A stretch of DNA of 64,000 nucleotides. Source: an uncultured Lachnospiraceae bacterium. Its GTDB lineage: Bacteria; Bacillota; Clostridia; Lachnospirales; Lachnospiraceae. Made by a program: the position numbers and the translations under genes. Under the pieces are notes generated by a model, which was not told the origin of the DNA, did no database searches, and worked only from the letters and a program-made list of their open reading frames with translations. The stretch covers positions 124,001-188,000 of the forward strand of contig CAJTXA010000002.1 in the NCBI GenBank assembly GCA_910579865.1, written 5' to 3'. This document shows positions 33,870 to 42,868 of this stretch, in pieces (positions within the stretch are counted from its first letter, which is position 1; the number at the start of each line of letters is the position of its first letter).

Positions 33870-34889
33870 TTAGCTTAACAGGAACACGGAAAACGTACTT
33901 CCTTCGCCCTTTTTAGATTTTACTGTGATGTATCCATTTTGCCGAGTAATAATGGCTCTTGCTAGATACAACCCCAAGCCAACACCTTCCTCGGCGGCTA
34001 CTTCCTCCGCCCGATAAAAGCGTTGAAATATGGTGTTGTAATTTTCTTCATCAATGCCAATTCCCGTATCGCTTATGTCAATCCGAGTATAAAATTGCCA
34101 CGGGCGAACCAAAATCCTAATGGTACCATGTTCTGGTGTGTATTTCACTGCATTATTTAAAATATTGCCAATAGCCTCTGCCGTCCATTTTGGATCATGT
34201 TTCACGGTCAATTTACTATCACAATCAGCCGAAAGCTGGATGGTTTTCTTTTCTGCTTCTGCCAGTATCATACTCATAGCTCTTGCAATTGTGTCACTCA
34301 ATCTTGTTTCTTCCAAGTGCAAAACGAAAATCCCAGTTTCCAAGCGGGACATTTCAATCAGCGACTGCATTAAAAAATCAAGTTTGTCAATTTGAGCAGC
34401 CATTAAATTCAGAAATTCGCATTGCTTGTCACGGGGCAAGTCATGCCGGTTTAAAATGCTGATTATCATCTGGATATTTGCTATTGGTGTTTTGACTTGA
34501 TGGGATATATCACTAACCAGTTCTTGTATTGTATGTTTATCCTGTCTGTTCTGCTGCTGTTCGTCTTTCATTTTCTCGTAGTATTGCAGTAATTTACCTT
34601 GTACTTTTGAAAAAACTGTTTCTTCGTATGGAAAAAAGTTTTTGAGCTCTTGGTCTTCTATCAGAATGTCAACTGTTTCACATATATCATTGGAAAAATC
34701 AGAAAGCTGTTGACCTTGCCAAAAAGACCAAAGTGTTGTTGTAATAAAAGCAGTGCCACAAAAAACAAATAGAAATCCTCGTATAAGCTGTTGGGGAATA
34801 TAAGGGAAAAAAAATCCTGCCAATCCAGCGCAAAAGGCAAGGCTCAAAAGTACTTTTCGACAAAATTCTGTAAGACGCATTTCATTCAT
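33870..34889 (-). CDS. Sensor histidine kinase, probably intramembrane-sensing
   Basis: 339 residues. Two helices at about 12-28 and 34-52 are separated by only a few residues, so there is almost no extracellular sensor. This is the BceS/intramembrane-sensing pattern, in which the partner ABC transporter acts as detector. The H-box 'SDISHQVKTPIANIQ' (phosphorylated His), N-box 'NILNNAVKYTPE' and G-boxes 'DTGIGID' and 'GVGLGLYLA' are intact. The start overlaps the response-regulator stop (ATGA). Confidence 0.9.
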   Translation of the reverse strand: MNEMRLTEFCRKVLLSLAFCAGLAGFFFPYIPQQLIRGFLFVFCGTAFITTTLWSFWQGQQLSDFSNDICETVDILIEDQELKNFFPYEETVFSKVQGKLLQYYEKMKDEQQQNRQDKHTIQELVSDISHQVKTPIANIQMIISILNRHDLPRDKQCEFLNLMAAQIDKLDFLMQSLIEMSRLETGIFVLHLEETRLSDTIARAMSMILAEAEKKTIQLSADCDSKLTVKHDPKWTAEAIGNILNNAVKYTPEHGTIRILVRPWQFYTRIDISDTGIGIDEENYNTIFQRFYRAEEVAAEEGVGLGLYLARAIITRQNGYITVKSKKGEGSTFSVFLLS

Positions 34890-35572
34890 ATTGCTTCCCC
34901 CATCCAGACATATCCTATCCCCCGTACGGTCTTAATATATGTATGAGTATCATCCTCAATTTTGGCTCTTAACCGATTGATTGTGACAGTCAGCGCATGA
35001 TCCTCAACGAAATTATCCTCAATATCCCAAAGCCGTTCCAACAGTGTCTGTCTGGTCAAGATGATTCCAGTATTTTCTATTAAGATTTTTAACAGCTTAT
35101 ACTCATTAGAAGTAATGATGATCTTTTCGTTTCCACGAATTGCGGTAAATTTATTGAAATCAAGCGAAAAAAAACCATCACTCCAGCAGTTTACTGTTTG
35201 CTGTTTTAATGTATGATTTCTTCGAACTGCAACTTCTACACGCCGCAGAAGTATCTTCATATTAAACGGCTTTGTAATATAATCCTCTGCGCCGAGGTCA
35301 AAACCATTTAAAATATCCTGTTCTAGATCATTTGCTGTCAAAAATATAACCGGCATTTGCGGGTATATCTTTTTTATTGTGCGACATAGATCAAAACCAT
35401 TTCCATCTGGCAGATTTACATCAAGCATTACTAAATCAAAATGGTCATTTTGAATAAGCTGGTGGGCTTTTTTGTAATTATAGGCAGCAACAGTCAAGTA
35501 ACCATTACAATCTAGTTCAAAACATATTCCCATACTCAGGGTTAAATCGTCCTCAACAACTAAAAGTTTCAT
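34886..35572 (-). CDS. OmpR-family response regulator
   Basis: 228 residues. Receiver domain with 'VVEDD' acidic pair, phospho-acceptor D51 in 'VMLDVNLPDG', 'FLTAND' and the lysine in 'YITKPF'; C-terminal winged helix about 130-225 with 'ILTRQTLLERLWD' and 'RLRAKIED'. First gene of the regulator/kinase/ATPase operon, with its promoter at 35658-35686. Probable targets are the ABC genes, via the direct repeats at 33102-33132. Confidence 0.92.
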   Translation of the reverse strand: MKLLVVEDDLTLSMGICFELDCNGYLTVAAYNYKKAHQLIQNDHFDLVMLDVNLPDGNGFDLCRTIKKIYPQMPVIFLTANDLEQDILNGFDLGAEDYITKPFNMKILLRRVEVAVRRNHTLKQQTVNCWSDGFFSLDFNKFTAIRGNEKIIITSNEYKLLKILIENTGIILTRQTLLERLWDIEDNFVEDHALTVTINRLRAKIEDDTHTYIKTVRGIGYVWMGEAI

Positions 35573-35657
35573 TTATTGTGTCCTTTCATTTCTTATATTG
35601 AAAGTCTATCGGCTTTTCTGCTCCTTTGAGTTCAGCCAGACCCCCGCCATTTCCAAT

Positions 35658-35686
35658 ATTATATTTCTTTTCTTTGAAGAATGCAA
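35658..35686 (-). promoter_or_regulatory. Promoter of the regulator/kinase/ABC operon
   Basis: On the minus strand TTGCAT (35681-35686), 17 bp, TATAAT (35658-35663). A 6-bp hairpin AAGTGC-GAG-GCACTT overlaps the -35 side (35685-35699). Confidence 0.65.
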
Positions 35687-35737
35687 GTGCGAGGCACTTT
35701 TTTGTATAAGTATGATAAATATTTTTGGTAATAGTTA

Positions 35738-36820
35738 CTATGAAACAGGATCATTATATTCCTCAAATGCTGGAACAGGATATTTTGAACGATTATAATA
35801 AAAGGTTTCGTCAGGTTCATTTGGAATGACAGTAATTGGTAAATTAATCGTTACAATTTTAGGTTCTTGAGTTTCGTAAGTAAGATATTTTAGCCAATAT
35901 TGAATGATATAGTTTCCTTCTTTTTTTAACCATCTATTAATTGGAACACCTCTTGGAGTGATATTATTTGGCAGGATAAAATAAGGTTCTTTATATTCAT
36001 TGGGAATTACATCAACACGAGTATAAATATCAAGTTCTTCTTTTGTATCACAATTTATTAAGGATATATGAACAAGTGCTTGTGATGCTTCTGGTCCTTT
36101 TGCTTGTTCATACCATGGATACCATTTTCCTTCTACCGGTTCGATTTTTGCCCATGTACGAATCGTTTCTCCTGTTCGATAAATATTTTTATCAGAAATA
36201 GCATAAAATCGAAGTCGATCTTCTAAAATGATTTCCTTTTCTATTTTACTGCTTCCATCGCTTATGATATTAATTTTTTTTGTGGCAGTTAATTTTTTAG
36301 GAGTATTTTGACAATCTTTGTCGTCATAATAAAGAAATTCGGCGAAGAAAGTATACTCTCCTTCTGGTAAAGATAACCAAGTATTCCAATTAGGACCTCC
36401 TAAGATTGTTACAGAATCTATAGTATCTTTGCGTCGGAATGAGTCAGCAAAAGTTTTTATGCCCATTACATGAGCGAAATCAATATATCTATTATAACAG
36501 GTCATATCTCGTTTTACTTTCGAATCTGGTTTTAATTCATAGATACTATTTAGAATCGTGTCAGTATCTGTTATGGCATGAAATCCATTGTTTCCTATAA
36601 TTTCTATATTACAGGAAGAAACTTTATAATATACACTTTGCTTGCTGTTATTTGCAATCGTAACGAAATAGGAAATCCATTCTCCATCTTCGTAAGTATC
36701 TTTTTCTGTTAGGATTTCTAATTGTAGTTCCTCTTTTTTTCTAGTTGTTATATTTTTGTAACAGATAATACTAAAAAATAGAAGTGTGACAAATAGGGAT
36801 AAGTACCATAATTTTTTCAT
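35738..36820 (-). CDS. Membrane-anchored protein, tandem paralogue A
   Basis: 360 residues with an N-terminal signal anchor (about 4-22) and an extracellular part rich in beta-strand-like segments, probably two Ig-like domains ('LTEKDTYEDGEWISYFVTIANN' resembles a BsuPI/Ig-like strand pattern, split at 'WISYF'). I recognise no enzymatic motif. It is nearly identical through most of its length to the protein at 37534-38616. A decayed third copy lies between them. The ribosome binding site AAAGGAG is well placed. The local duplications suggest a surface protein under diversifying or dosage selection; function unknown. Confidence 0.7.
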   Translation of the reverse strand: MKKLWYLSLFVTLLFFSIICYKNITTRKKEELQLEILTEKDTYEDGEWISYFVTIANNSKQSVYYKVSSCNIEIIGNNGFHAITDTDTILNSIYELKPDSKVKRDMTCYNRYIDFAHVMGIKTFADSFRRKDTIDSVTILGGPNWNTWLSLPEGEYTFFAEFLYYDDKDCQNTPKKLTATKKINIISDGSSKIEKEIILEDRLRFYAISDKNIYRTGETIRTWAKIEPVEGKWYPWYEQAKGPEASQALVHISLINCDTKEELDIYTRVDVIPNEYKEPYFILPNNITPRGVPINRWLKKEGNYIIQYWLKYLTYETQEPKIVTINLPITVIPNEPDETFYYNRSKYPVPAFEEYNDPVS

Positions 36821-36925
36821 TTTTACTCCTTTAATAATGGAATCATTTAATAGCTCATTTAGAACTTTATAAATTTTTTGTTTATTTTTATGAAAATAGG
36901 GTAAGGATTAAAAAATAGTAGCAAG

Positions 36926-37515
36926 TTATGGGATAGATTCTTCGTATTCCTCAAATGGCAGAACAGGATAGTGGGGATTACTGTAGAAGGTTTGTTTGGA
37001 TTTATTAGGGATAACAGTTATATTCTTGTGTTTTATAAGTGGGAAATTTTAATCAATATTGAATGATATAATTTCCTTCTGGTAAAGATAAAGCAGCAGT
37101 CCAATTCAGAAATAGTTCTGCTACAGAATCGATAGTATTTTCTAATCGAATAGAAGAAGAAAAAGTTTTGATTCCCATTACATGGGGAAAATCTAGATAT
37201 TCATTATATTCTGTCATATTTCGTTTGACTTTAGAATTGGGTTTTAATTCATAGATACTATTTAAAATATTATCAATATCAGTTATGACATGAAATCCAT
37301 TACCTCCTATAATTTTCATACTGTAGGAAGAAACTTTATAATAGATACTTTGCTTGCTGTTATTTGCGATAGCAATGGAATAGGAGATCCATTCTCCATT
37401 TTTGGAAGTATCTTTTTCTGTTAGGATTTTTAGTTGGATACCCTCTTTTATTTTTAGAAAATAAATATGATAGATAAAATTCCTTCGTTTTCTAGAAAAA
37501 AGAGTTATTTTTGGT
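36926..37515 (-). pseudogene. Decayed middle paralogue (copy B)
   Basis: Homology to the neighbours begins near 'QLKILTEKDTSKNGEW' with the signal anchor degraded. It runs to 'LSLPEG' and then jumps straight to 'NYIIQY', losing about 180 residues between two short P-E-G/E-G repeats. An in-frame TGA follows where the neighbours have W. A further small deletion changes frame before 'ITVIPNKSKQTFYSN' and the terminal 'PFEEYEESIP'. It cannot be functional. The open frame visible at 37053-37643 begins out of frame inside the next copy. Confidence 0.8.
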
Positions 37516-37533
37516 ATATTTTGGAGATAGTTA

Positions 37534-38616
37534 CTATGAGACAGGTTCATTGTATTCCTCAAATGCTGGACCTGAAAAACCTGGATTACTATAACGAAAG
37601 GTTTGATTAGGTTCATTTGGAATGACAGTAATTGGTAAATCAATTGTTACAAGTTTAAGTTCTTGGGTTTCGTAAGTAAGATATTTTAGCTGGTATTGAA
37701 TAATATAGTTTCCTTCTTTTTTTAACCAGCTATTAGCTGAAACACCTTTTGAAGTCGTGTTATTTTGCAAGATAAAATAGGGTTCTTTATATTCATTGGG
37801 AATTAAATCAACACGATTATAAATATCAAGTTCTTCTTTTGTATCACAGTTGATTAAGGCTATAGAAACGAGTGCTTGTGATGCTTCTGGTCCTTTTGCT
37901 TGTTCATACCATGGATACCATTTTCCTTCTACTGGTTCGATTTTTGCCCATGTACGAAGCGTTTCTCCTGTTCGATAAATATTTTTATCAGAAATAGCAT
38001 AAAATCGAAGCCGATCTTCTAAAATGATTTCCTTTTCTATTTTACTGCTTCCATCACTTATGATATTAATTTTTTTTGTGGCAGTTAATTTTTTAGGAGT
38101 ATTTAGACAGTCTTTGTCTTCATAATAAAAAAATTCGATAAGGAAGGTATACTCTCCTTCTGGTAAAGATAACCAAGTACTCCAATTAGGACCTTCTAGG
38201 ATTGCTACAGAGTCTATGGTATCTTTACGTCGGAATGAATCAGGAAAAGTTTTTATGCCCATTACATGAGCAAAATCAAGATATCCGTTATAGCAGGTCA
38301 TATCTCGTTTTACTTTCGAATCTGGTTTTAATTCATAGATACCATTTAAAATATTATCAATATCGGTTATGGCATGAAATCCATTGTCTCCTATAATTTC
38401 CATACTACAGGAAGAAACTTTATAATAGATACTTTGCTTGCTGTTATTTGCAATCGTAATGAAATAGGAAATCCATTCTCCATTTTCGTAAGTATCTTTT
38501 TCTGTTAGGATTTCTAATTGTAATTCTTCTTTTTTTGTATTTGTTATATTTTTATAACAGATGATACTGAAAAATAGAAATGTGATCAATAGGGAGATGT
38601 ACCATAGTTTTTTCAT
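37534..38616 (-). CDS. Membrane-anchored protein, tandem paralogue C
   Basis: 360 residues, same length and layout as copy A: signal anchor about 4-22, then the Ig-like extracellular part with 'LPITVIPNEPNQTF' near the C-terminus. Differences from A are scattered single residues, concentrated in the last 40 residues. RBS AGGAGG immediately upstream. The upstream non-coding region (38624-38745) is a copy of the one before gene A, so the duplicated unit included gene plus leader. Function unknown. Confidence 0.7.
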   Translation of the reverse strand: MKKLWYISLLITFLFFSIICYKNITNTKKEELQLEILTEKDTYENGEWISYFITIANNSKQSIYYKVSSCSMEIIGDNGFHAITDIDNILNGIYELKPDSKVKRDMTCYNGYLDFAHVMGIKTFPDSFRRKDTIDSVAILEGPNWSTWLSLPEGEYTFLIEFFYYEDKDCLNTPKKLTATKKINIISDGSSKIEKEIILEDRLRFYAISDKNIYRTGETLRTWAKIEPVEGKWYPWYEQAKGPEASQALVSIALINCDTKEELDIYNRVDLIPNEYKEPYFILQNNTTSKGVSANSWLKKEGNYIIQYQLKYLTYETQELKLVTIDLPITVIPNEPNQTFRYSNPGFSGPAFEEYNEPVS

Positions 38617-38623
38617 TTTTCCT

Positions 38624-38755
38624 CCTTTAATAATGAAATCGTTTAATAGTTCATTTAGAACTTTGTGAATTTTTTACTTATTTTTATGAAAATAGGGCAG
38701 AGATGAAAAAAATAGCAGCAGGTTATGGGATAGGTTCTTCGTACTTTTCAATAAG
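38624..38755 (-). repeat. Duplicated leader and 3' tail of a lost fourth copy
   Basis: 38624-38745 closely matches 36829-36953. It includes the last codons and stop (38723-38725) of another paralogue, reading 'EKYEEPIP'. This remnant shows that at least four copies once existed in tandem. 38756-38828 holds no gene. Confidence 0.7.
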
Positions 38756-38828
38756 AAATTCTCCATTTCTATGTTGTAAAAATAGAAATGGAGTAATTTA
38801 TTTATAGGACTTAATTATATGATAAATA

Positions 38829-39983
38829 TTAATCGAAGTCAAATCCAACGTTTTCAGCATGAACAATAGGAGACATGTAAATGATTCTAGAATCTCTATT
38901 ATTTCCAACTATAGTACCAGCAATTTTATTATTACCTAAAGAACTTGTATAGTATACACTACCACCGCTGTCTCCGCCAGCTGCGATATGATTAGAAGAA
39001 ATCACTACTAAACCATAAACATGATAAGGCTTCCATGAAATAGGTTCATTTAGATCTTTCTTTTGATTAAGTTGTGTTACAGTTCCTGTTCCATATTTGG
39101 TTGTATTACCATAAAATTTAACTTCTAAACCTTCTATTACATATGCAGTGCCATTAATTTTAATAGAGGTTCCATTTTCTCCTAATACATTCATTGATGT
39201 TGAAATTGGACTTTGGCTTATGTCAACAATGGCAAAATCTCCATGGGAACTAGGAGTACTTGTATTAGTTCTAGGATCATAATCGAGATATGTCCTGATT
39301 TCTTGATGTACAATATTTCCTATTTTTGTTCCGTTATAGTATACATTACTGCCTACTGGATTTTCATGTCCGCAGGTAAGCAATGCTTTTTTCCCTTTAT
39401 AAGTTCCAAAAAAACCGATACTCATACCCGCTTTATCATTAGAAATTCCTTCTCCACCTTGCATAGCATTTGCAGTTGCTTCTTCAGTTAAGATTACCTG
39501 AATTGGTAAATCGATGCTTGATTTTGTTTGAATATATGTTTCATATTCATCTTCTAGTAATCCATATACTACACAATTCTTTTTTATATCCACATAGGAT
39601 TCATTAATTTTATAATCACCGATTAAATCGGTTGATGTTTTTTCTAAATTTTTTAAATAGGTATAAGAATATTCTTTTTCTTCAAATCTTACATATGGAG
39701 AGTTGTTACAGGCATCTAGATAAATATCAGCATCTTTCAGATCCGTAAGTAAGATTACTAGCATATTACCATCTAGATAACATCCTGCAAAGGAATCTGG
39801 ATAATTATCCATAAATATATCTGTGCGAATTTCTAATACTTCTTCAATTTGCTCATAGGCATCGATTGCATCATCTTGAGTTCCAGTAGTTTCTACTGCC
39901 ATTCCTTTGATAGGCATAAGAAATATACAAAGTATTGTTAAAAGGAATGTCCATAATTTTTTTCTCTCATCTTTTTCCTCCAT
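38829..39983 (-). CDS. Secreted chymotrypsin-fold serine protease (S1)
   Basis: 384 residues. A signal peptide ends near 'IKGMAVE' (about 28), a propeptide-like region covers about 35-170, and the protease domain follows. The triad is visible: H206 in 'LLTCGHENP', D249 in 'SSHGDFAIVD', S339 in 'AAGGDSGGSVY'. The look is that of alpha-lytic/streptogrisin-type S1 enzymes, whose pro-region assists folding. It should act outside the cell. The start codon has little ribosome binding sequence before it. It lies downstream of no obvious operon partner; the tandem surface-protein genes follow it on the same strand. Confidence 0.85.
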   Translation of the reverse strand: MEEKDERKKLWTFLLTILCIFLMPIKGMAVETTGTQDDAIDAYEQIEEVLEIRTDIFMDNYPDSFAGCYLDGNMLVILLTDLKDADIYLDACNNSPYVRFEEKEYSYTYLKNLEKTSTDLIGDYKINESYVDIKKNCVVYGLLEDEYETYIQTKSSIDLPIQVILTEEATANAMQGGEGISNDKAGMSIGFFGTYKGKKALLTCGHENPVGSNVYYNGTKIGNIVHQEIRTYLDYDPRTNTSTPSSHGDFAIVDISQSPISTSMNVLGENGTSIKINGTAYVIEGLEVKFYGNTTKYGTGTVTQLNQKKDLNEPISWKPYHVYGLVVISSNHIAAGGDSGGSVYYTSSLGNNKIAGTIVGNNRDSRIIYMSPIVHAENVGFDFD

Positions 39984-40257
39984 TCTATAAAAAGATTATT
40001 AGTAGTATAATGAAAAAATTAGCTATTTTATAAACGAATTTGTATTTTTATCCTCCTTTCTTTTCGTATTTGTTTATAAAATTCATATGAATATAAAAAA
40101 TTTTAAGATATTTTTAAAGTATAATCAAATAGTTTACTAAAAATTTATTTTTTAATTATAATATAAAAAATATAATTTATCAATATATATTTTAAAAATA
40201 AAGCTATATTTTGTAACTAAAAAAATATATTTATAGATATTATAGAAAATTTTTTGC
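39984..40257. other. Very A/T-rich intergenic stretch
   Basis: No gene seen. The two flanking genes are divergent, and this stretch holds the upstream region of both. I see no confident promoter for the protease. Confidence 0.5.
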
Positions 40258-40286
40258 TTGACAGAAGAAATTAGTTTTGTTATAGT
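40258..40286 (+). promoter_or_regulatory. Promoter of the ABC-F gene
   Basis: TTGACA (40258-40263), 17 bp, TATAGT (40281-40286). It implies a leader of about 320 nt. Confidence 0.78.
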
Positions 40287-40292
40287 AAAAAA

Positions 40293-40611
40293 CAGATAAA
40301 AAATTGAGTCTTCCGAAAGGTATAATAGCAGCGGAAGACAGAAAAAGAAAGGTTTGGTGAGAGGATGTTCAATTTATAATTCGTATAGGACAGAGTATAT
40401 ATAAAAATCTGTGAAGCAGGTTTATTTCTGTTGTCGAATTATAGATTGCAAAGTATCCATTTTCTTTTTAAAGGAATGGAATACGATCCTTTTTTGTGTT
40501 GTTTTTTAGATAGAACAAGATTAGGGAGCTTGCATTGGGATAACAGAAATCCTGATGTGAGTTTTTTTATATTGGGAAATGCTTCGCTTGGATCAAATGG
40601 AGGAATGATTT
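40293..40611 (+). promoter_or_regulatory. Long leader of the ABC-F gene with mini-ORF and hairpins
   Basis: An 8-bp hairpin opens the leader (40308-40315 with 40332-40339). A 4-codon ORF, M-F-N-L-stop, lies at 40365-40379. A second frame from ATG 40476 encodes about 49 residues and overlaps the ABC-F start. Short stems occur near 40405-40425, and AAAGGA/TCCTTT with a following T-run near 40470-40500. Antibiotic-resistance ABC-F genes are often controlled by ribosome stalling on a leader peptide that relieves a terminator; this leader has the right parts, but the pairing alternatives are weak by eye. Confidence 0.4.
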
Positions 40612-42150
40612 ATGATTCAGGTTAAAAATCTTACGATTACACATCGAAAGGATTTGCGAATACTTCTTCAGGACTTTTCTATGGTATTAAATCAGGGAGA
40701 CAAAGCGGCTTTAATTGGAGAAGAAGGAGATGGAAAGTCTACTTTAATGAAATTACTTTATCAAGAGGAGTTAGTTGAACACTATATCGAATATCAAGGT
40801 GAAATAATTCGAAATCATACTAAAATCGGATATTTAGCACAGGAATTGACACAGAATCAAAAAGAAAAAAGTATCTATGATTTTTGTATAGAAGGAGATG
40901 ATTTTTTTAACTGTTCACCAGGAGAAATTGCTCAAATAGAAAATCAACTATTTCTTTCGGAAGGAATGTTATATTCCGATCAGAAGATGGGACAACTTTC
41001 TGGTGGAGAAAAAGTAAAGGTTCAGATAGCACGTATTTTGATAGGGAAACCAGATGTTCTTTTTTTGGATGAGCCTTCTAATGATATTGATTTAGAAACG
41101 TTAAAATGGTTAGAGGAGTTTATTTGCAAAAGTAATTTGCCAATTCTTTTTATTTCTCATGATGAAATGTTACTTGAAAATACCGCCAATAAGATTATTC
41201 ATTTAGAGCAGATTCAAAAAAAAACAAAATCTCGTTGGACAGTTGCAGCAAATGGATATCGGGAGTATATGGAAAATCGAGAGAAAGGAATGATGCATCA
41301 AGAGCAGGTTGCTAAGAACGAGCGAATCGCATATAAAAAGCAGAGAGAGAAATTTTTGCGGATTCAACAAAAAGTAGAATACCAACAGGCAACAATTACT
41401 CGACAAAATCCACATGGAGGACAGCTATTGAAAAAAAGGATGCATGTTGTAAAGGCACAAGAGAGACGAATGGAGAAAGAGTATCGGGAATTAACAGAGA
41501 TACCAGAGACAGAAGATGCGATTTTGATTCGTTTTGGTGAAAAAGCAGTTATGCCACATGGAAAAAGAGTGTTAGAATTTTACCGAAAAACATTATATAG
41601 CGGGGAACGTATTTTAGCGAAGGATTTACAACTAACAGTAATAGGGCCAGAACATATTGGAATTGTTGGAAAAAATGGTGTTGGGAAAACAACTTTTATA
41701 CGAGAAATCTGGAAGGAATTAGAAAATCGGCGGGATATTCATGTATTTTATATGCCTCAAAATTACGAGGAACTTTTAGATGAAAAACGAACACCAATAG
41801 AGTTTCTTGCAGAAAGTGGAAAAAAGGAAGAGATCAGCAAAGTTCGAACGTATTTGGGAAGTATGAAGTATACAGCAGAAGAAATGAGTCATCCCCTATG
41901 GGAATTATCAGGAGGACAAAAAGCAAAGTTGTTACTTTTAAAAATGAGTATGGCAGGGAGTGATGTTTTGCTATTGGATGAACCTACTAGAAATTTTTCA
42001 CCATTGTCTAATCCAGTAATTCGGCAACTTTTACAAGAATTTAAAGGAACGATTATTAGTGTTTCTCATGATCGAAAGTATATTCAGGAGGTTTGTACGG
42101 TTGTCTATGAGCTAACAGAAAGTGGGTTATTAGAAGTAAATCGGAAATAA
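40612..42150 (+). CDS. ABC-F family ATPase (ribosome-protection type)
   Basis: 512 residues, two ABC cassettes and no membrane helices. First cassette: Walker A 'GEEGDGKST', signature 'QLSGGEKVKV', Walker B 'VLFLDEPSND'. A charged linker (about 200-310) is the region that reaches the peptidyl-transferase centre in resistance proteins. Second cassette: 'GKNGVGKTT', 'ELSGGQKAK', 'LLLDEPTRNFSP'. The size, linker and long leader fit clostridial ARE-ABC-F proteins (Lsa/Vga/CplR-like), which rescue ribosomes from lincosamides, pleuromutilins or streptogramins. A housekeeping ABC-F role is the alternative. Start at ATG 40612 has GGAGG 8 bases upstream. Confidence 0.85.
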   Translation: MIQVKNLTITHRKDLRILLQDFSMVLNQGDKAALIGEEGDGKSTLMKLLYQEELVEHYIEYQGEIIRNHTKIGYLAQELTQNQKEKSIYDFCIEGDDFFNCSPGEIAQIENQLFLSEGMLYSDQKMGQLSGGEKVKVQIARILIGKPDVLFLDEPSNDIDLETLKWLEEFICKSNLPILFISHDEMLLENTANKIIHLEQIQKKTKSRWTVAANGYREYMENREKGMMHQEQVAKNERIAYKKQREKFLRIQQKVEYQQATITRQNPHGGQLLKKRMHVVKAQERRMEKEYRELTEIPETEDAILIRFGEKAVMPHGKRVLEFYRKTLYSGERILAKDLQLTVIGPEHIGIVGKNGVGKTTFIREIWKELENRRDIHVFYMPQNYEELLDEKRTPIEFLAESGKKEEISKVRTYLGSMKYTAEEMSHPLWELSGGQKAKLLLLKMSMAGSDVLLLDEPTRNFSPLSNPVIRQLLQEFKGTIISVSHDRKYIQEVCTVVYELTESGLLEVNRK

Positions 42151-42234
42151 GAAAGGGAAGTATAAATTTAGTGAAAATGGATAAAATCTACATGGAACGG
42201 AATAGGAAAAGAATTTAGAAAGGGATAAAGGGAC

Positions 42235-42828
42235 ATGGCAGATTTTAGAAACAGTCAAACAAAGGACAATTTAATGCGAGCATTTGCAGGAGAAAGTCAG
42301 GCAAGAAATCGTTATATTATGGCAGCAGAACAAGCAAAAAAGCAAAATTTAGCAGTAATTGAGGCAGTATTTCGCTACACGGCACATCAAGAAAAGGAAC
42401 ATGCAGAGATTTTTTATCAGCATTTAAAAGAGATGGCTGGTGAAACAATTCATATTGATGGTGGGTATCCGATAGACATTTCAGAGGATATAGCAAAACT
42501 TTTGCGAATGGCACAGCATAATGAATATGAAGAACATGATTCAGTTTATGCTTCTTTTGCAGAAACCGCACAAAAAGAAGGCTTTTTAGCAGTAGAGGCT
42601 TCTTTTCGAATGATTGCGAATATTGAAAAGATGCATGGAGATCGATTTGGAAGGTTTGCTGAACTGTTAGAACAGAATAAACTTTTTGTTTCTAATATTA
42701 AAACAGGATGGATTTGTTTGAACTGTGGACATGTATTTGAAGGGGAAGCAGTTCCTGAAAAATGTCCAGTTTGTCATCATAATAGAGGATACTTTATTCG
42801 ATTGGAATTATCCCCTTTTGAAAAATAA
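42235..42828 (+). CDS. rbr: Rubrerythrin
   Basis: 197 residues. The N-terminal four-helix diiron domain has the E-x2-R and E-x2-H ligands ('FAGESQARNRY', 'HQEKEHAEIF', later 'EKMHGDRF'). The C-terminal rubredoxin-like iron site is 'CLNCGHVF' plus 'CPVCHH'. It reduces hydrogen peroxide in anaerobes using electrons from rubredoxin/NADH oxidoreductases. Probably monocistronic, ending at a terminator shared with the convergent gene. Confidence 0.95.
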   Translation: MADFRNSQTKDNLMRAFAGESQARNRYIMAAEQAKKQNLAVIEAVFRYTAHQEKEHAEIFYQHLKEMAGETIHIDGGYPIDISEDIAKLLRMAQHNEYEEHDSVYASFAETAQKEGFLAVEASFRMIANIEKMHGDRFGRFAELLEQNKLFVSNIKTGWICLNCGHVFEGEAVPEKCPVCHHNRGYFIRLELSPFEK

Positions 42829-42833
42829 AAAGA

Positions 42834-42866
42834 AAAGCTGGCGCAAGATGATGCGACAGCTTTTTT
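42834..42866. terminator. Terminator between convergent genes
   Basis: AAAGCTG (42834-42840) pairs with CAGCTTT (42857-42863), and CGCA with TGCG inside, then a T-run on the plus strand and A-rich sequence on the other side. Confidence 0.78.
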
Positions 42867-42868
42867 GA

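Noticed and set aside
37053..37643. 196-residue open frame on the minus strand
   Set aside because: Its first part is the next gene read out of frame; the remainder is the decayed middle paralogue.
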